Assembly: GCA_008921705.1 (NCBI GenBank)
Contig: VFFE01006710.1
Coordinates: 668,227-732,226, forward strand
Direction: 5' to 3'
Origin: Burhinus oedicnemus
Lineage: Eukaryota; Chordata; Aves; Charadriiformes; Burhinidae
Length of the DNA stretch: 64,000 nt
The first letter of the stretch is position 1; each line of letters starts with the position of its first letter. The notes under the pieces are model-generated. The model was not told the origin of the DNA and made no database searches. It saw only the letters and a program-made list of their open reading frames with translations. Shown here in pieces: positions 37,922 to 51,210 of the stretch. The position numbers were made by a program, and so were the translations under genes.

Positions 37922-39379
37922 AGGTTCGTAGAGGGGGTGTTCACCCATAGCATGTGCAAATGGGTGCATGTACTCTAAAGTTAAAGGAGTTATATTCATT
38001 TGTTTTATGTGAAAAATCTCTGAAAGTTACTTTAGTCACAATTCAAGCTTTCCTGTAGTTCTTAGGAATAAGTCTCCTGCTTACCCTGATGTAAACCAGA
38101 TGGATTCATCTGAGGGTAGTTCAGCCTCTGTTGACTTTCCTTAAATCCTCTTTGTTTGTTTATAGTAAGGATGACTTACATTTTGCTTAGAAGATGCAAT
38201 AAAAAGCTGACTGTGGAAAACAGAGGAATGACAAGATTTACTTTCCAGCATTTACTTTTGTACTTTGATAAATGTCATACCAAATGGATTTTTAAATTAA
38301 TTTTTAAAATCCTTCTTGATAGCTTTCTCAGTGACCTTTTATTAATACAATGCGTGAAATATGTTTTGTAACGAAACAATTAAAATATAGTGCTTTGGCC
38401 ATAAATCTTGTCTGTGAGACATCTGAATGACTTTGAGCTTTGGGACATTTCTCAGACTCTACATATAACATCTTGGCTCTGCAGAAGTCAATAGCAAACC
38501 CCAGACAGGTGGTGGGGCTGGGGTTGCATAGAGGCTTTTCTGTTTTCCCTTTAGCTTTAGTGGTATTGGTGCTACTGCTTTTGTAGAGAAAGTACATAAA
38601 GGAAAGGGGGTGGCAAAAAAACCTAACCAAATCTTGAAAGCTAGTGTTGGTCACTCTTCCTAACAAGTCTGAACAGCAGAAGGAAACCTTTTGATCCAAG
38701 TTACTAAATGCTTTTCTCATACTAACCTAATTTATAGCCCCCATGGAAAAACTTTTCCTGAGATAGTTGCGTCTCAGCTGGGCAGTATTGCCTTCTGTTG
38801 TGCTTTGCTGCCTTGGCAAATGCAAAGGGAGGGGTGTGATGTGGGAGGTCGATGCTGCTACTGGCACCTCGCGTTCGGAATCAGCGAGGCCCTGTCCCAG
38901 CAGCCAGGCAGCAGACCAGCTTAGAAAATGTGGGTTGGAAGTTCAGCCTTAAACACGCAGATGAAAACGTAGCCCTCTGTTTTGTGTAGTTGCTAAGGAC
39001 TTTGTGCTCTTTCTTCTAGATTACCCCCAGTGTAGGATGCTGAAGGTGAAAATGAGGTTATTTTAAAGTATCCCCAGGTATCAGAGTGACTTAGGAAAAA
39101 TGTTAAGAGTTGACAGAAAAGGTATTGCCTATCAGATGGGAATGAGCATTTTCTTAGGTGAGGGTGTGGATTGCATCTCTTTATGTTGTGCGTTTGACAC
39201 TTGTGCCATACTATTGGTTTTACCGTGTAGGACAGGGTAACTATTCTCAGGACTCAGACACTCTTGTGGCTCAAATTACCACCTGAAAACAGTTCTTTTG
39301 ATCCTTCACCCCTCTAGGCTAAGCAGTTGTTATTACAGCTCTCACAGGGAAACAAGTCCGTACTCGCCTTTGTTGACAA

Positions 39380-39435
39380 TTGAAGTCAACAAGCAGTAAT
39401 AAAGAATGTTGGCCCAGACTTCACCTGTACTCATC
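39380..39435 (+). repeat. Trace of an unnamed ancient interspersed repeat (second copy)
   Basis: It shares TTGAAGTCAAC and a following GTTGGCCCAGA-type block with the copy at 51211-51270. The spacing differs by roughly ten bases. The similarity is seen directly within the window; the family is inferred. Confidence 0.35.
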
Positions 39436-41396
39436 AGGAGTAGGTTGAAGACAAGCAGACTTTAGAGATTATGTGCAAATGGTAATCCACAGGATTTACC
39501 TTTGGCCGACAGGTCATTCTCTCATCCAGCAACTTGTATCATAAGCTACACTAAGATAAAAAATCCCCTCCTTTTTTTACCCAAAATATTTAAATTTTCT
39601 AGTCTTATCTTTCAACTAGTTTCTTTGGGATGGTGTTTTCTGTTCACTCAATTCACTTTCAGCTTCTTTTGCTTCCCACTGGTCCATTTATACTGTGCAT
39701 GTGCTCCACTATGAACTCGCCAGTGAACTGGTTGTTAATCAATGCATCCCACACCACCCCGACATTAGAAATCGCCTTACACAAAAGGCTCATACTTTTT
39801 GGCTGGAACTCAAAAGTGTCATCCAACATTTGAGCAAGACACTATATTGCTGATGTAGAAGTGCTTTTATGAGGCTACCATTGCTCTGCACTGTCTACAT
39901 TGGTTGTTAAGGGTGGGCTGCAGATGAATAATGCCCTTTGGTTTCAGAAGTTAATGCAGCAGAGAAACCAGGTACATTCAGGCTGAGCTCAGACCTTGGT
40001 CGTGTGCAGGTTGGTGGAGAGAAAACCTTTTGGAGTGGTCTCTGTATACCACATGGAAGGAACTGATTTGCATGGCTGGATGCAAGCGTGGATTGCCCAG
40101 TCATCCTGCTTGTGTAAAATAGGATTGAACATCATACATTTTTTGGAAAGTGCCTTGACTGTAATGTTTGCTCCACAGGCTGTGTACTGAAATGATGGCA
40201 TGTTGAGGTCGTGGGACTCCAGGTAGTCAAGCTGTGCACAGCGTGAGCATTGCCGAAAGCATCTCCCATGCTTTTGTGACCTGAGCGGCTGAGCATGTGG
40301 CTCTTTGTTACTTGCAACTAGAATCACTGAGATGCCATGGGTGGTAGCTTCTGAAAGGAGGTTTAGAAAGCATCAATAGAAAATGTATCTACTTTTCTGT
40401 TTCAGCAGTCGGGAGAGAATTTACGATGTATAGATAGAGTTCAGAGATGTTTCAAGCATTTCATATGGTGTGTTTAATGGAATGGATTGCCACTTTACTG
40501 AACACAGCATCAAATCAGCTCCGTTAATTGAAAAAGATTTTTCACATTATTGCTAATGATGTGACACAGTTTTGTTAGAGATGGTGCATAAAATAGTGCT
40601 ACTTGAAATGACATTAATGTATGCATTTAAATTCCTTTTTTCCCATTTACGTGCATTATTGATTTTATTTCATTGTTGAGGAGATAATGGATTTATAATT
40701 AGAATACAGTCACCGTAATCAATGATGAGATTATTAGACTTATAAATAGAACTTTAAAACTACGATGAGGTAATTTCCCAGTGTAACGAAGGATCAATAA
40801 TTAGAGGGTTGCTTTGAATCTGAAAGTACTTGTAAGATTCAAGCGTGAAACTCTTCTAGGCAAGTGAGTCCATATAAATTGTTATACAAACTGATGCTGT
40901 GGTTAGGCATTTTCCAGAGTGACCTATTATTATTTTCACTTTTGGCGCCCAAGTGCTTTTGAATTAACTCTGGGTTTGCATAGCTGCCACTGTCTCACAA
41001 CTGAATGAGTTTATTCTTATACCCTAGTTGAAGGAAGCATTTGAAAAGGTCATAGGCAGGAGTCCATTGCTGTCTTTTGGTTTTAGGCCATTCAGAACCT
41101 CTCCCTTCATCTTCTCAAAAGTGATGATGGTAAAGTTGGGCAAGGCAGTTGGCTGTTGTAGGGGGGTAGGTGGCAGTGGAAGGATGAAGAAGGGGAGAGC
41201 GGCTGTTGTGATTCCTGGCTTGGGAAGGAGCTGGGTTTAGTTGGTCCATGCAGAGTATCTGTGTAGACAACACCTTGAGTCTCACCAGCCTCTCCTGATG
41301 ACTCTGAAGTACCCATGGGGGCCTATGGGAGCAACACAACCTCCTGTTGCTAGTTAAGCTAAGAAAGACTGTATTGAAAAGATTATATGGGAATGA

Positions 41397-41902
41397 TAAG
41401 AACATAAGAAATATCCTACTGGGTCTGAGCTGCAGCCCATCTAGCCCAGGGCTGTCTCCAGCAGCACAGCTGGAAACGGGGTTTAGGGAGAGCCATGGAG
41501 CCTGTCTGCTTTCTGTAGTCTGCTCATGCTCCCCATCATGCACAGCTGGGGAAGTCTTGTCTGTTCCCGCTGTTCAGGGATTTATCTAATCCCTCTCTGA
41601 CCCTGCTGACACTCTGCCTCCATGGCCACCTGTGTCAGCAGGTTCCACAAGTTCATGATCCCAGTGCAAGAAAGTACTTTCTTTCAGCTTAGCCGCCATT
41701 TCCATGACTTTGCAAACCTCAGTCAGATCGCCCTCAGCCTTCCCCTCTATAAACCAGAGTCCCAGCCTCTTTCATCTCTCCTAAGGCAGCTGCTCTGTGC
41801 TCTGGACCATTTACTTGCTTGGCTCTGTCATTTCCCTTACTCCACTACCACTGTCTTGACAAGCAGGACTAGGACTGCACCTGGTACTCAGTACGTGGAC
41901 GC
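41397..41902 (-). mobile_element. Old CR1 LINE fragment, antisense orientation
   Basis: The plus strand opens with AAGAACATAAGAAATATCC, then TACTGGGTCTGAGCTGCAG and CCCATCTAGCCCAGGGCTGT, the reverse complement of the 3' UTR of an old sauropsid CR1 group. It continues with GGTTCCACAAGTTCATGATC, AGAAAGTACTTTCTTTCAG, GACTTTGCAAACCTCAGTC, AGAGTCCCAGCCTCTTTC, and finally GGACTGCACCTGGTACTCAG ('agaactgcacacagtattc' in the consensus). The layout is colinear over about 500 bases but heavily mutated. It is one of the oldest insertions in the window, in intron 2 opposite to KIF26A. Confidence 0.85.
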
Positions 41903-44900
41903 CCTCCTTCTTGTTCTCAGTGCCCTGCCTTGTGATGTCCAAAGTTTGTTTGGTGTTTTTTTTGTGAGGGTGGGTTTTTTTTGGGCTGCTGCTACATCTT
42001 GAAGTGATGATTTCAGAGGAACTGTCAACAACTTTTAGATGTTCTGAGCTGTAACTGCCAGTTTTGAGTTCAGCACCATTTAGGTGTGTTTAGATTATTT
42101 TTTGTTAAATACATGCTCTTAAGTATGTCAAATCTCACCTAACACTTCTTTGCCCACTCACATTTGGGAAGTTCTTCTGGAGTTCCTCATCACTGGCATG
42201 GCATTTGGCCACTTGAAAGAGCTTTGGGACATCTGCAGGCTTGGAGATTTCACTCCAGTCATGGTGAGTCATGACTGTCTGCGTGTCTGGGTTACATGGT
42301 TTCCATGTGGGGAATAAACAGTAGGTCAGCAGGGAACAGCCACAAAGGAAAAAGAGCAGCATCTGCACAGCTTCATCCCTAATTTGGAAGCTTGGTGTCC
42401 TTCAACAATGATCATATAGTCAGAGCTGTCCCCATGTTTGCGAACTTAATGCTGCTTCATGAGCTTGCCTGTAATTGAACCTTGTTCTCTAGATTTGGGG
42501 GTACTAAAGACCCAGTTTTCCATTCATACGAGGGCTTCTACCTCTTCAAGCAAGATACTAGTCAATGGGTGCTTTGCGTGTGGTAGCTGTCAGGCAAATT
42601 GGTCCCAAGGGATGTTCTCTTTAAAGTAGTTACATCTAATATATAAGCAGTTCAAGCATGATTGAAATAGAAATTAGATATGACAGTCTCTGTCCACCTT
42701 TGCCTTTATTTGCTGACATTTTATATCAATCATTATAACAATATAATGATTGTAACAAAATTGTAAGACCTGTAATTCTTGGGAACATGCTTATTCCATT
42801 TTGCTGAATAGAGAATAATCAAAGCACAGTGAGATTTTGGTTGAGTTACCTAAAGTAATTGAAAAATTTTGTTGCGGAGTTAGGAAGGCGACACAAGCTC
42901 TCCTGATTCAAAGCTGTGCACGTGTCCTGTGTTTTGCTGCTGTTAGAGATGCATCTGGCCTGTGGAAGTCAGTCCTAATGGAAAAGCATTTGTCTTCCTG
43001 TAGGAAACCCAATCCTAAGCTGACAGAAATTTGCATTATTATGAGCTTGTTAATGAATTCCTTTGCTTGCTCATATCAGCCTCTGACAAAAAGCAGAGAT
43101 TCAACTGTGTATTTGTCCACTTGAATAAACAGTTCATTTTTAATTTTGACCACAATGGTAAATTAAAACACCCTGAGCAGTATACAACTATATTTTTTGG
43201 CTTTGGAGACTGTAACTATTGTAGTACATGTCAGCAGGGAGGGCTCTGGGCAACACTTTGTGATGCTTGCCTGGAGGCGTTAGAAGAAAGTTCCTCTAGT
43301 CTGTCTGTTGTAAACCTACTGCACATGAAAAGTCCTAATTTGAGAGTGTTTATGTGCAGCAGGACCTACGTCCTTCTTGATAGCCCTTTTTCATGTCCTC
43401 CTGGCTTTCCAAGTGGTGGGTTTACACGTGCAGATAGGAGGGTGAAGTTTGTGTGACTGGTGGTCAAGATAGCTGTGAAGAGAGAGGGGGGGAAAAGAAA
43501 AGCATCTCTTGCTGCCTCTTTCGGTACCACTGTCCCGAGTGGCTGAAATGTGAATTAATTGGTCCATTGCTGCCCAGTGGTATCTTTGTGCTACCAGAGC
43601 CCTGGCTGCGGAGACCTTCCAGCCTGGGAACATGGGCAGGCTGAAGGAAGGAATGGGCGTTTCGTACACGAAGGAGACCTGCCCAAGATCTGCCCAAAAC
43701 CTTAATAAATTTCTCCGGGATCAAGGAGAATGGTTTAGGAGAGATCTTGGGTCAAGGTGACATCAGGAGCCCCTGATTAGAGGGGAGCAAGCTGCCTCTT
43801 CTCCATCGTTGTTCTGCCAAAGGCATCGGGTCTGGGTGCAGCTGGGTGCACGTGCCCTGCAGTTGAAGGGTGAGGTCCTTTCAGTGCATGAACCACAGAC
43901 TGCTAGTGATTTTTGGTGCTGAAGATCCAAACCCTTAACCTGTTCTAGTAATTCAGGTATTAATCGAAAAAGCAAGGGCCCTGAGGTTGTCTTTGGATCT
44001 CCTATATTACTTTCCAGTCTGTGACAGCAGATGAGCCCTCCTATTTCTATTTAATTCTACTTTTCTGTAATTTTTCTCCTTCTGCCTCATCTTCAGAGAT
44101 CAATGATAAGCAAGGCATTAGCAGCTCTTGTAGCTGAAAAGCTTGTATTTTGGGGGAAGGGATATTATGCTCTGCATTTGATTGACATTGAACACGAGAT
44201 GGACATAAAAGTCTGAAACTACAGGTTTAGGCATTCTTGTTACCCTATTGCAGCGGCAGGTTATAAAATGACTGCAGAAGTCTATTGTAGTTATCAAATG
44301 CCCTAGTTATTTTGTAATAAGCCCTGGCAGAAACACTGTTACAAGGCAGTAAAAAGTTTATCCAGAACACGTTTCACTTCAACCTGGCTTATACGGCACA
44401 GTTAACTTTACATAAAGCTAGGCAGCGTGAGGAGGAGACGTTTCACATAGAAAACATATGCAGGACTTATCCATGCTTACGGGAGGGAAGGGTTTATAGT
44501 ATGAGCATTATCCAGATAGAGATTTACGTCACGTTTGTTCCAGTTAGTGGTAGTAGGTCATAAGAGTCTTAGCATGAATCATTTAGGGGGAAAAATGATT
44601 GTTTTATCATACACAAACAGTAGATTTTATATATTGCAAAATCATTAGATCAAGCAGTTTTTACAGTTTAATTGGCTGTGTGTGACATTCCAGTCTGAAA
44701 GGGGAAAACAGTAAGTTAAAGCAAATACTCAAAATTCTGTATGCCTGCCTGCTAGTCAGAAGTGGGGTAAAACCAACTTAAAATAAAATAAATAAAGCCC
44801 CAGTACACACTCAGGCTTGATCGTGCTAGAGCTTCACCTGCAGTTCACTGTTGAAGCCTTGCTGAATGCTTTCATTATGGGACCAATTTTTTGAAATAAA

Positions 44901-47900
44901 GTAAATTGTATTGAGTTTTCACTCTGATTACACAGATGTGTATCAGACTTGTTGATGCTTTTGTAATTTTCTCCATTCCCTCTTCTGTGAATCTGTTCTT
45001 GATACTTATATTTAGACATCATATCTGATTACTTTCTGTTACAGCGCTATCCAGCCTTCTGGTTTTCTTTTACCATTGCAGTGCAATCCCGGGATTGATC
45101 TTTTTTTCTCTAGATTTTTATATCCACATGTTTTTCTTGCCTGTCACCAGGCATGTATTTTGCATGAGTTACAGAGACAAAGTGACAGCACCTAACTTGG
45201 CTTTTTTGGATCCCTGGACAAAGGTCAATGTCCAGAGAGTGGAAATATTCAGGAAACTGGAAACATTATGGCTTAGTTTTTGGCTTTACACTTCAGACCT
45301 GTAAAGATCTTGTTAGGGTTGTAATTGTCCTTTAGATGGCCTGGCAGGGTACTGTGTACCTGGAAATTTAATCTATGGCCAGCTTCTCTACAGTGTAATT
45401 TTGGACTAGTCTGACTTGTTTAAACCTGGGCAGATGTTTCCTGCCATCTGGTCATGGCAGAGAACCTGTGTGCTGGGAATTGAGGACGGGGCAGGGGATG
45501 CCCCTGCTCTGCCCAGCACACCTCCACAGCTCGAGGATGGCAGATCACCTCCCTCCATCTCTTCCTGCCCTCTCCCCCAGACTTTGGCCATCTTAACTGG
45601 GAACAACTCATGCTGTCACTGCTTGTTGTGGCCCTGCCAACCTCAGCTGCGTGTGTGTTTGCTGCCAGCCAAAACACAGTGTGCTCCCGTGTCCTCAGGA
45701 CAGGCGCTGAGACTTGGTACCGAAACTCTCCTGTCCATGACACAGGCACCGCTATGAAGCACCGAGACATCAGTCATTCCTGCACGTGCAAAATGCCTGG
45801 TGTGACATTTTCAAGCGTTGTCCTTGCTGTGCTCTTACTGGTATCAGTTTTCATGTGGCTTCAGAGAGAGTAGAGGTAAGGTGTCCTATAGAGCAGTTTT
45901 GGAAATCCTTCCTTTGAGGATTAGCTGGTTTCCAGAGGGTTAATGGCTTTTGTCCCCCAAACCTTTTCTTAGAAAATTAAAACAAACATTAATCTCTGGA
46001 TGTGGAGGCTTGTGACACTTTCAATATTCAGTGCAGTCAGTAACACTTTACAGTGATAAGGTTGTGATTTCTGTGTTTGATCATGAATGATTTATGAAAA
46101 TTTAGTAAATGGTGAAGCACAGTTCCCTCTCAGCTGCAGACTAGAGTCTTCTCCCTGTGCAGACTTGTGTGCTTGAAAAAGTCATGCAAAGTTGCTCCCA
46201 TTCCTCTAGAGAATTATATTTTCCACTGACAGTCCCAAGAAGAGCATGGGTTAAGATGAGGGAGACGCTTGAATATTTCGTTTAAAAACAAAGCCCCCTT
46301 GTCTTATTCCTGGCTCTTCAGCAGCTGTAAGTGACACAAGCCAAAACCTTGGTGTGACAAACTGGAGTGCCCAGGAGGGTCCCATTACTTGTCTTTAGCT
46401 TTCTTGCCTCAGGGCAAATGGCTCAGACCTGACAAATTTCCTCATACCTGAGCCCTTCTCATCAGCTGAGAGATGTAGCCCTCTCAGGGAGAGCTGAACA
46501 TAGTTGTGCTGGAAAATGCTTGCGCTTCGGATGGTGCAAGCAGTCCTTGAAATGAATCCTAAACTTGGACGAACTTGTTTGTGCTTTTTTAGCTTCTCAC
46601 TATGCCACAAAACTAATGTTACCTCTGTGTTTAAGAATACTAATTGGGTAACTGAAGACTTAATGAAAAAGATAGGGGTTGTCTTCTGCACTAGTCTTCT
46701 GATGATTTTATCTTGCATGATTTACTTCACTTTTTTCCCCCTTTACAAGAATCATTGCCTTCTCCTTGGCTTCCCCTCATTCTTTCACACTTGCACAGAA
46801 CTGAGAATAAAACTTCCAAATTTACCCAGAAATTACAGTTTGAGTTTTCAAAATTAGGAATGGCAATTTACAGACATCCAACTTGGATATGTTGGTTTAG
46901 AAAGTGTTATAACCATCTGCTATCTGAAATACCAGGTTTGATTTGGATATTTCAAGTTAGATGCTATGTCCACAATCATTGGTCTCTTTTAGAAATGTAG
47001 GTTTCTGAGTTCTTGTAGAAATAAAAAAGCAATGAAAAAAGCATGTGTGTTATACATTGATCATATTTTTGTTAAATGTGAATAGCTTTTACGGGAATTA
47101 ACTTCTCAGAAGATGAATAGAGTGTTCACAAAGAAACAAACCCACGTCTGGTTAACAAATTCCAGTCAGTTCTTACAAATCTGTTACACTTTGCTGTAAA
47201 ATTCACTGGAGTTTTCATGCTAAGTCTACAGATTTCATCTTTAGACTATGCTATCATTTAGACTATGCATTAGTTGAAGTACAAGTGATTAGAAACAGGT
47301 TGCTGCTTCTGCCTTCTTTTTTCAATATTTTGCTTAAACGTGTGGTTTTCTTTGTTTCAAAGTCCTGTTGTCTAATATAGGCCCTGTTGAAAGTGAATGG
47401 AAAAATATGTCTTGGGAATTCATCTTGACCCTGTAATTTTTAGTTTGAGACAACAGCACATGCGACAGAGGGTTATGGTTGTCTTCCTGGCAGAACATAT
47501 GGGAGTATTCAAACACTAATGTTAGCCTACCAGTGGCTGCTGGTAGTTTCCTTCTCTTGCTGGCCATTGTGCCACTGGCCGCTGTGCATGGCAGCCCCTT
47601 GGCGTGCCAATTTGTGAGCACTGTGTACTGGGTCCAGAGTTTCTGGTGTAGGTTTCTCAGTCTGTAAATTGCTAAGTTCATAATAAGCGCTGCTTATTGT
47701 TAACGCTTTGCATCAGTTCACATAACTCAGAAGTTCAGATGTCACATTTGTATCCTTCCTAGTCTGCATTGGCATTTCCCCATGCCATATACTTTCCATG
47801 AATGGTATAGGTCAAGACCACACATTTGTTGCTTCAATTTGTTAATAATCAACTACCTGCTTGTATTGCTGGCATGACATTTTTTGTGCTAGTCTTGACC

Positions 47901-49490
47901 TCTAGCAGTGCTTACTCACTGCCTTTTTGCCTGCATTGCTGTCTCCTGAGACTTCTGTATTACAGAGTGGAGAGTTTTGCAGAGCGTTATTCAAAGTTTC
48001 CAGTTAGGCTTCTAGTGCGAGTAGCTTTGCTAGAATTAAGTTAATCTGTGTGAATATTCTTCTGTGTCTCAGCCTCAGCTCTCTTAGGTGAGCTCTATAA
48101 AAGTACTTTTTTGTGTAGCAGTCTATGGTAAAGCATTAGTCAGCCACTCCATAATACTGATAACAGTATTAATCTTTAAAGACCAGACCTTCAAAAGAGC
48201 TGGGTGCACTTTCTTCTTGTTGATTTTGCTGGGAACTGGGAATTCAGCACTCAGCCTATGGGAATGAGTCCAGATGAAACACCAGACGGCCTTTCATGCA
48301 CCAGTCCAGCACTGCTTGGTTGGCAGAGTTTTCCTTTACTTGATACCTAATAGCCGGGTTGCCTCAGTTCTCGTGAGAAAAACTCTGTTTGGGTTGTCAG
48401 TGTATGAGAAAATTGAGGGTGTGTATGTAACTGAGGAGGCCCTATTACCATGTCTGCATATCTATAGTTGTAAAACATGATCTATGGCAGCACAAAATTT
48501 AAAATTTGGTGGCATCCCAGGAAGTACATAATTGCGTTTGTGCTTTATTACAAGACTGTCTCCTTTTCTGGAATTTATTTTAGCTAATTAGTTGGAAATG
48601 TCAAAGTAGTATTTCAGATGACAGAAACATCATATATTATCATACATGAAGCAATTAACTCTTTTTGACAAATATTTATTGTGGTGTCGTCTTTAATTAA
48701 ATCTTCAGTACTCCTAGACATAGAGCAGGTTCTTGTGAAAAGGAGGCCTTCCCAGCACTGTCAATGAGCATTTGACTGATGGGACTTAATTGAACTTGGT
48801 ACTGAAAGACCTGGTGGCCTAAGCATGAAGATATCGACATGACACAATTTCACAATACAGTTGTCTAATATTTTGGCAAAATCCCAAAACAATTGCCCCC
48901 CTCCAAACTCTGTCTCAGATACCGCAGATACATTATGTTGGAGAAGATGCATCTCCAGTCACTCCTGTTCTTCCACTGAAACAGTTTGCAGGAGAAAAAA
49001 ATGCCGTGCACTTGTGCTGCTTAGATAAATAATGCTGAAAAGCAGGGCTGTAGATATGTTTTAAAAAAATCAATTTTTTTTTTATTTAGTTCTTGGGGTT
49101 ATTCATGTGGAAACATGTTACAAATGTGACTGTTTGGTTAGTTCCTCTTAAACAGATAGGTCTTGTAGATGATGTGCCACTGAGAAATAATTCCTGACAG
49201 TTATAACTGAACCAGATAAACAGTTCTGCCAGCTCCCAAATAACACTGTAAAACAAAGGATCTGCTTATCGTTTTCCATTTCTTCATGCCTGTCAAACTA
49301 TTTAACTGTCAACACAAAGGATCTCTGTGTTATTCTGCTCATCTGCTGTGGTCATGGTTTTTACCTTCTCTGTTGCAGGACCTCTTGTCTAGCTGTATTG
49401 CTCCTGAGCCGCTGCAGATCTTCACCTTCGGCCTTGCAAAGACACTCTTTGGAAGTGCTGCATGAGATTTCTCCCTGTCATGACTGTTCA

Positions 49491-49532
49491 GCAAGTGTAT
49501 TAAACTGTATATATGTTTTTATTTTTTTTCAG
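49491..49532 (+). other. KIF26A: 3' splice site of intron 2
   Basis: The tract is ATATATGTTTTTATTTTTTT, then TCAG at 49529-49532. It is T-rich, with the last 12 bases nearly all T. A possible branch point is the TGAC at 49481-49484, about 50 bases upstream. It gives the AET... reading frame that continues KIF26A. Confidence 0.88.
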
Positions 49533-49699
49533 GCAGAAACAGCACCAGAAAGTGGCCGGGATGGTCCCAATGTTCAGATCAGCTCAGGGCAGAACAACTC
49601 TGACCCCATGGGAGCAGGTGGCTCGGCAGCCTCCCAGAGCCTGGTTGCTCCAGCTGGGGTCTCGGCGGGTACCTCAGCTGCAGCTTCATTCTTCATAAG
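49533..49699 (+). CDS. KIF26A: KIF26A internal coding exon (probably exon 3), linker before the motor domain
   Basis: The exon encodes 55 residues plus the first two bases of an Arg codon. It starts AETAPESGRDG, continuing directly from the ...QACL end of the previous exon; human KIF26A has CLAEA at the same junction. It ends GTSAAASFFI(R), the conserved peptide that leads into AAQKL in KIF26 proteins. The middle is Ser/Gly/Ala/Gln-rich, low in predicted order, and poorly conserved in the family. The acceptor is a T-rich tract ending CAG at 49530-49532, and the donor is AG|GTAGTT at 49700. Entry is in phase 0, as the upstream donor requires, and exit is after two codon bases, so the next exon should begin with A or G and then encode AAQKL. 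That exon is not found in the remaining 14 kb. The length is not a multiple of three, so skipping would shift the frame. Confidence 0.9.
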
Positions 49700-49705
49700 G
49701 TAGTT
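49700..49705 (+). other. KIF26A: 5' splice site of intron 3
   Basis: The exon ends ...ATAAG and the intron begins GTAGTT. The AG before the cut is good, but +5 is T instead of the consensus G, so the site is weaker than the one at 33136. The position matches the conserved FFIR|AAQKL junction, which splits the Arg codon after its second base. Confidence 0.85.
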
Positions 49706-51210
49706 TTTCACCTTTCTGGTTTCTGTAACTCTTCATGGGTCTTCAAATGGTTGTGAAATGCTGTTGAGTCTTTGCCCTGTGGGTAGAAGGTGTAGTGTTT
49801 GGTGCTGGTTGCTGAGAGGTGGAGTTGGTCACCTGGTCATGACTGTGGCTTTCCACTGCCACTGGGGGAGCAGGGATGTTATGATGACACCTTGTTTCTC
49901 TCTATAGAGACCTGAGCAGGAACCTGTATTGGCCAAAACCCAAGAAAACGTGTCGTTGTCTAGTTCTTACTGGCCATTTCTACCTGTAGCAAGTCTCTTA
50001 CTCTGTAGGTTTCCTTGCAGCAGAAGCTGAAGTAACAAGGTTTTTTCACTCGGATCTAAATAAAAAAAAGTTAGACTTTTATTGAGTAGCATGGCCTATG
50101 TGTGCAAATAGAAGTTTTTCCACAGTTGGTAGCAACAGTTGAAACAGTTTAAGACATTCTTTTTTTAGCAGTAGCCCAGAACAATCTTTTTTTTTCCATT
50201 CTTGGGTCTTATAACAAAAATGATATGTTAGTTTTGTTTGTGAAATGTTTGTTGTAATTAGCAATGTTGATTAAATGCAATACGCTGTCAAGCAGATGGT
50301 ATTTAAAACAACAAAATTCAGGGCTTTGTACTTGCATTCCAAACTCCTTTTTTTAATTCAGAACTGAACATGTTTTGAGACAATATTGAAAAACGTATGT
50401 CTGTGAATGCTATTAAAGTCAAATTTATGCACCGAGTGAGGATCCTTCTTATCACATACGACGGCAATCGTATTGTTTCCTTTTCCTTGAGCTTTAAAAT
50501 GTTTTGCACTGTTAAAAAAATGACATTTACTATAAGTTACAGTCTGACCTCAGAAGGAGCTCAACTTCCCACGTCCTGTTTTTTAGAACAGAGTACAATG
50601 AGTCTTTAGCGTTATATGTCTACATATCACAGTCTGTCTGTACACAAGAGGTTGGACTGCCCCAGGAGTGGTGTGTGTAAGTTAGTGTTTTGTGTCTGTG
50701 CTAAGTGCTGCAGGTTTGAAGTCAATACAGAGAAATGGTTGCCTACAAAAGATGATTTGTTTCATTTTAAGGTAGGTGTCTAAAATCAGTGGGAGTGGAG
50801 AGGAAAGGTAAGGGCAAAAGCTCAGACATCTCTTTTCTTGTTTAGTTACCTAAATAAATGAATCCTCTCCAAAGTACCTAGGCTGGCCAGCAGCACAACT
50901 TTCATAACTGTATTTCATATTGTGGGTATGAACAGTCTGATTTAGCTTAATCTGCTTTGGATTTATTTCAGTGGGAATCCTATATGTCGTAAGCAAACGC
51001 AAAGACTGTCACTTTCAGTGGGGAATCTAGAAAATAAAATACTTTCTTGGGAATTGAGAGAAAGAAATCAGTGCCTAATAATCTGAAATAAGATCCAAAT
51101 TTTTTTCTCCCAGTGATGTTTCTGTCACTGGTCAGCAAAACTCAGTTCTGGTTTTATTGTAAAGCAACAGATCCTTACGAATGATTGTTGTTGGGTTGAT
51201 TCAAAGATTC

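Larger units (their letters stand above)
33142..49490 (+). other. KIF26A intron 2 (repeats, no gene seen)
   Basis: This is intronic DNA of about 16.4 kb. It contains two antisense CR1 elements (37474-37921 and 41397-41902), MIR-like traces around 35585-35900, a TTTA microsatellite at 35336-35353, and an unnamed ancient repeat trace at 39380-39435. Regions 40440-40800 and 44580-44680 are AT-rich with many TAAT words. Open frames here (for example 43031-43456 plus and 45420-45770 minus) show no recognisable family. No exon is expected, because the flanking exons join in phase and match the known human junction. Confidence 0.8.

Noticed and set aside
41115..41543. 142-codon minus-strand open frame
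   Set aside because: Most of it overlaps the old antisense CR1 and does not follow the CR1 ORF2 frame coherently. It is chance within repeat DNA.
43031..43456. 141-codon plus-strand open frame in intron 2
   Set aside because: It does not match KIF26A, and the two real exons already join in phase across this intron. No known domain.
45416..45873. Overlapping plus- and minus-strand frames of 87-116 codons
   Set aside because: Several frames are open at once in a locally GC-richer patch, which is typical of chance. The hydrophobic C-terminal stretch of the 45610-45873 frame is suggestive of a membrane segment but has no supporting context.
32635..49699. KIF26B instead of KIF26A
   Set aside because: KIF26B shares the [12 protein letters not shown] block, but its following sequence differs. 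The [34 protein letters not shown] and SAAASFFIR pieces fit KIF26A as I remember it. A search would settle it.
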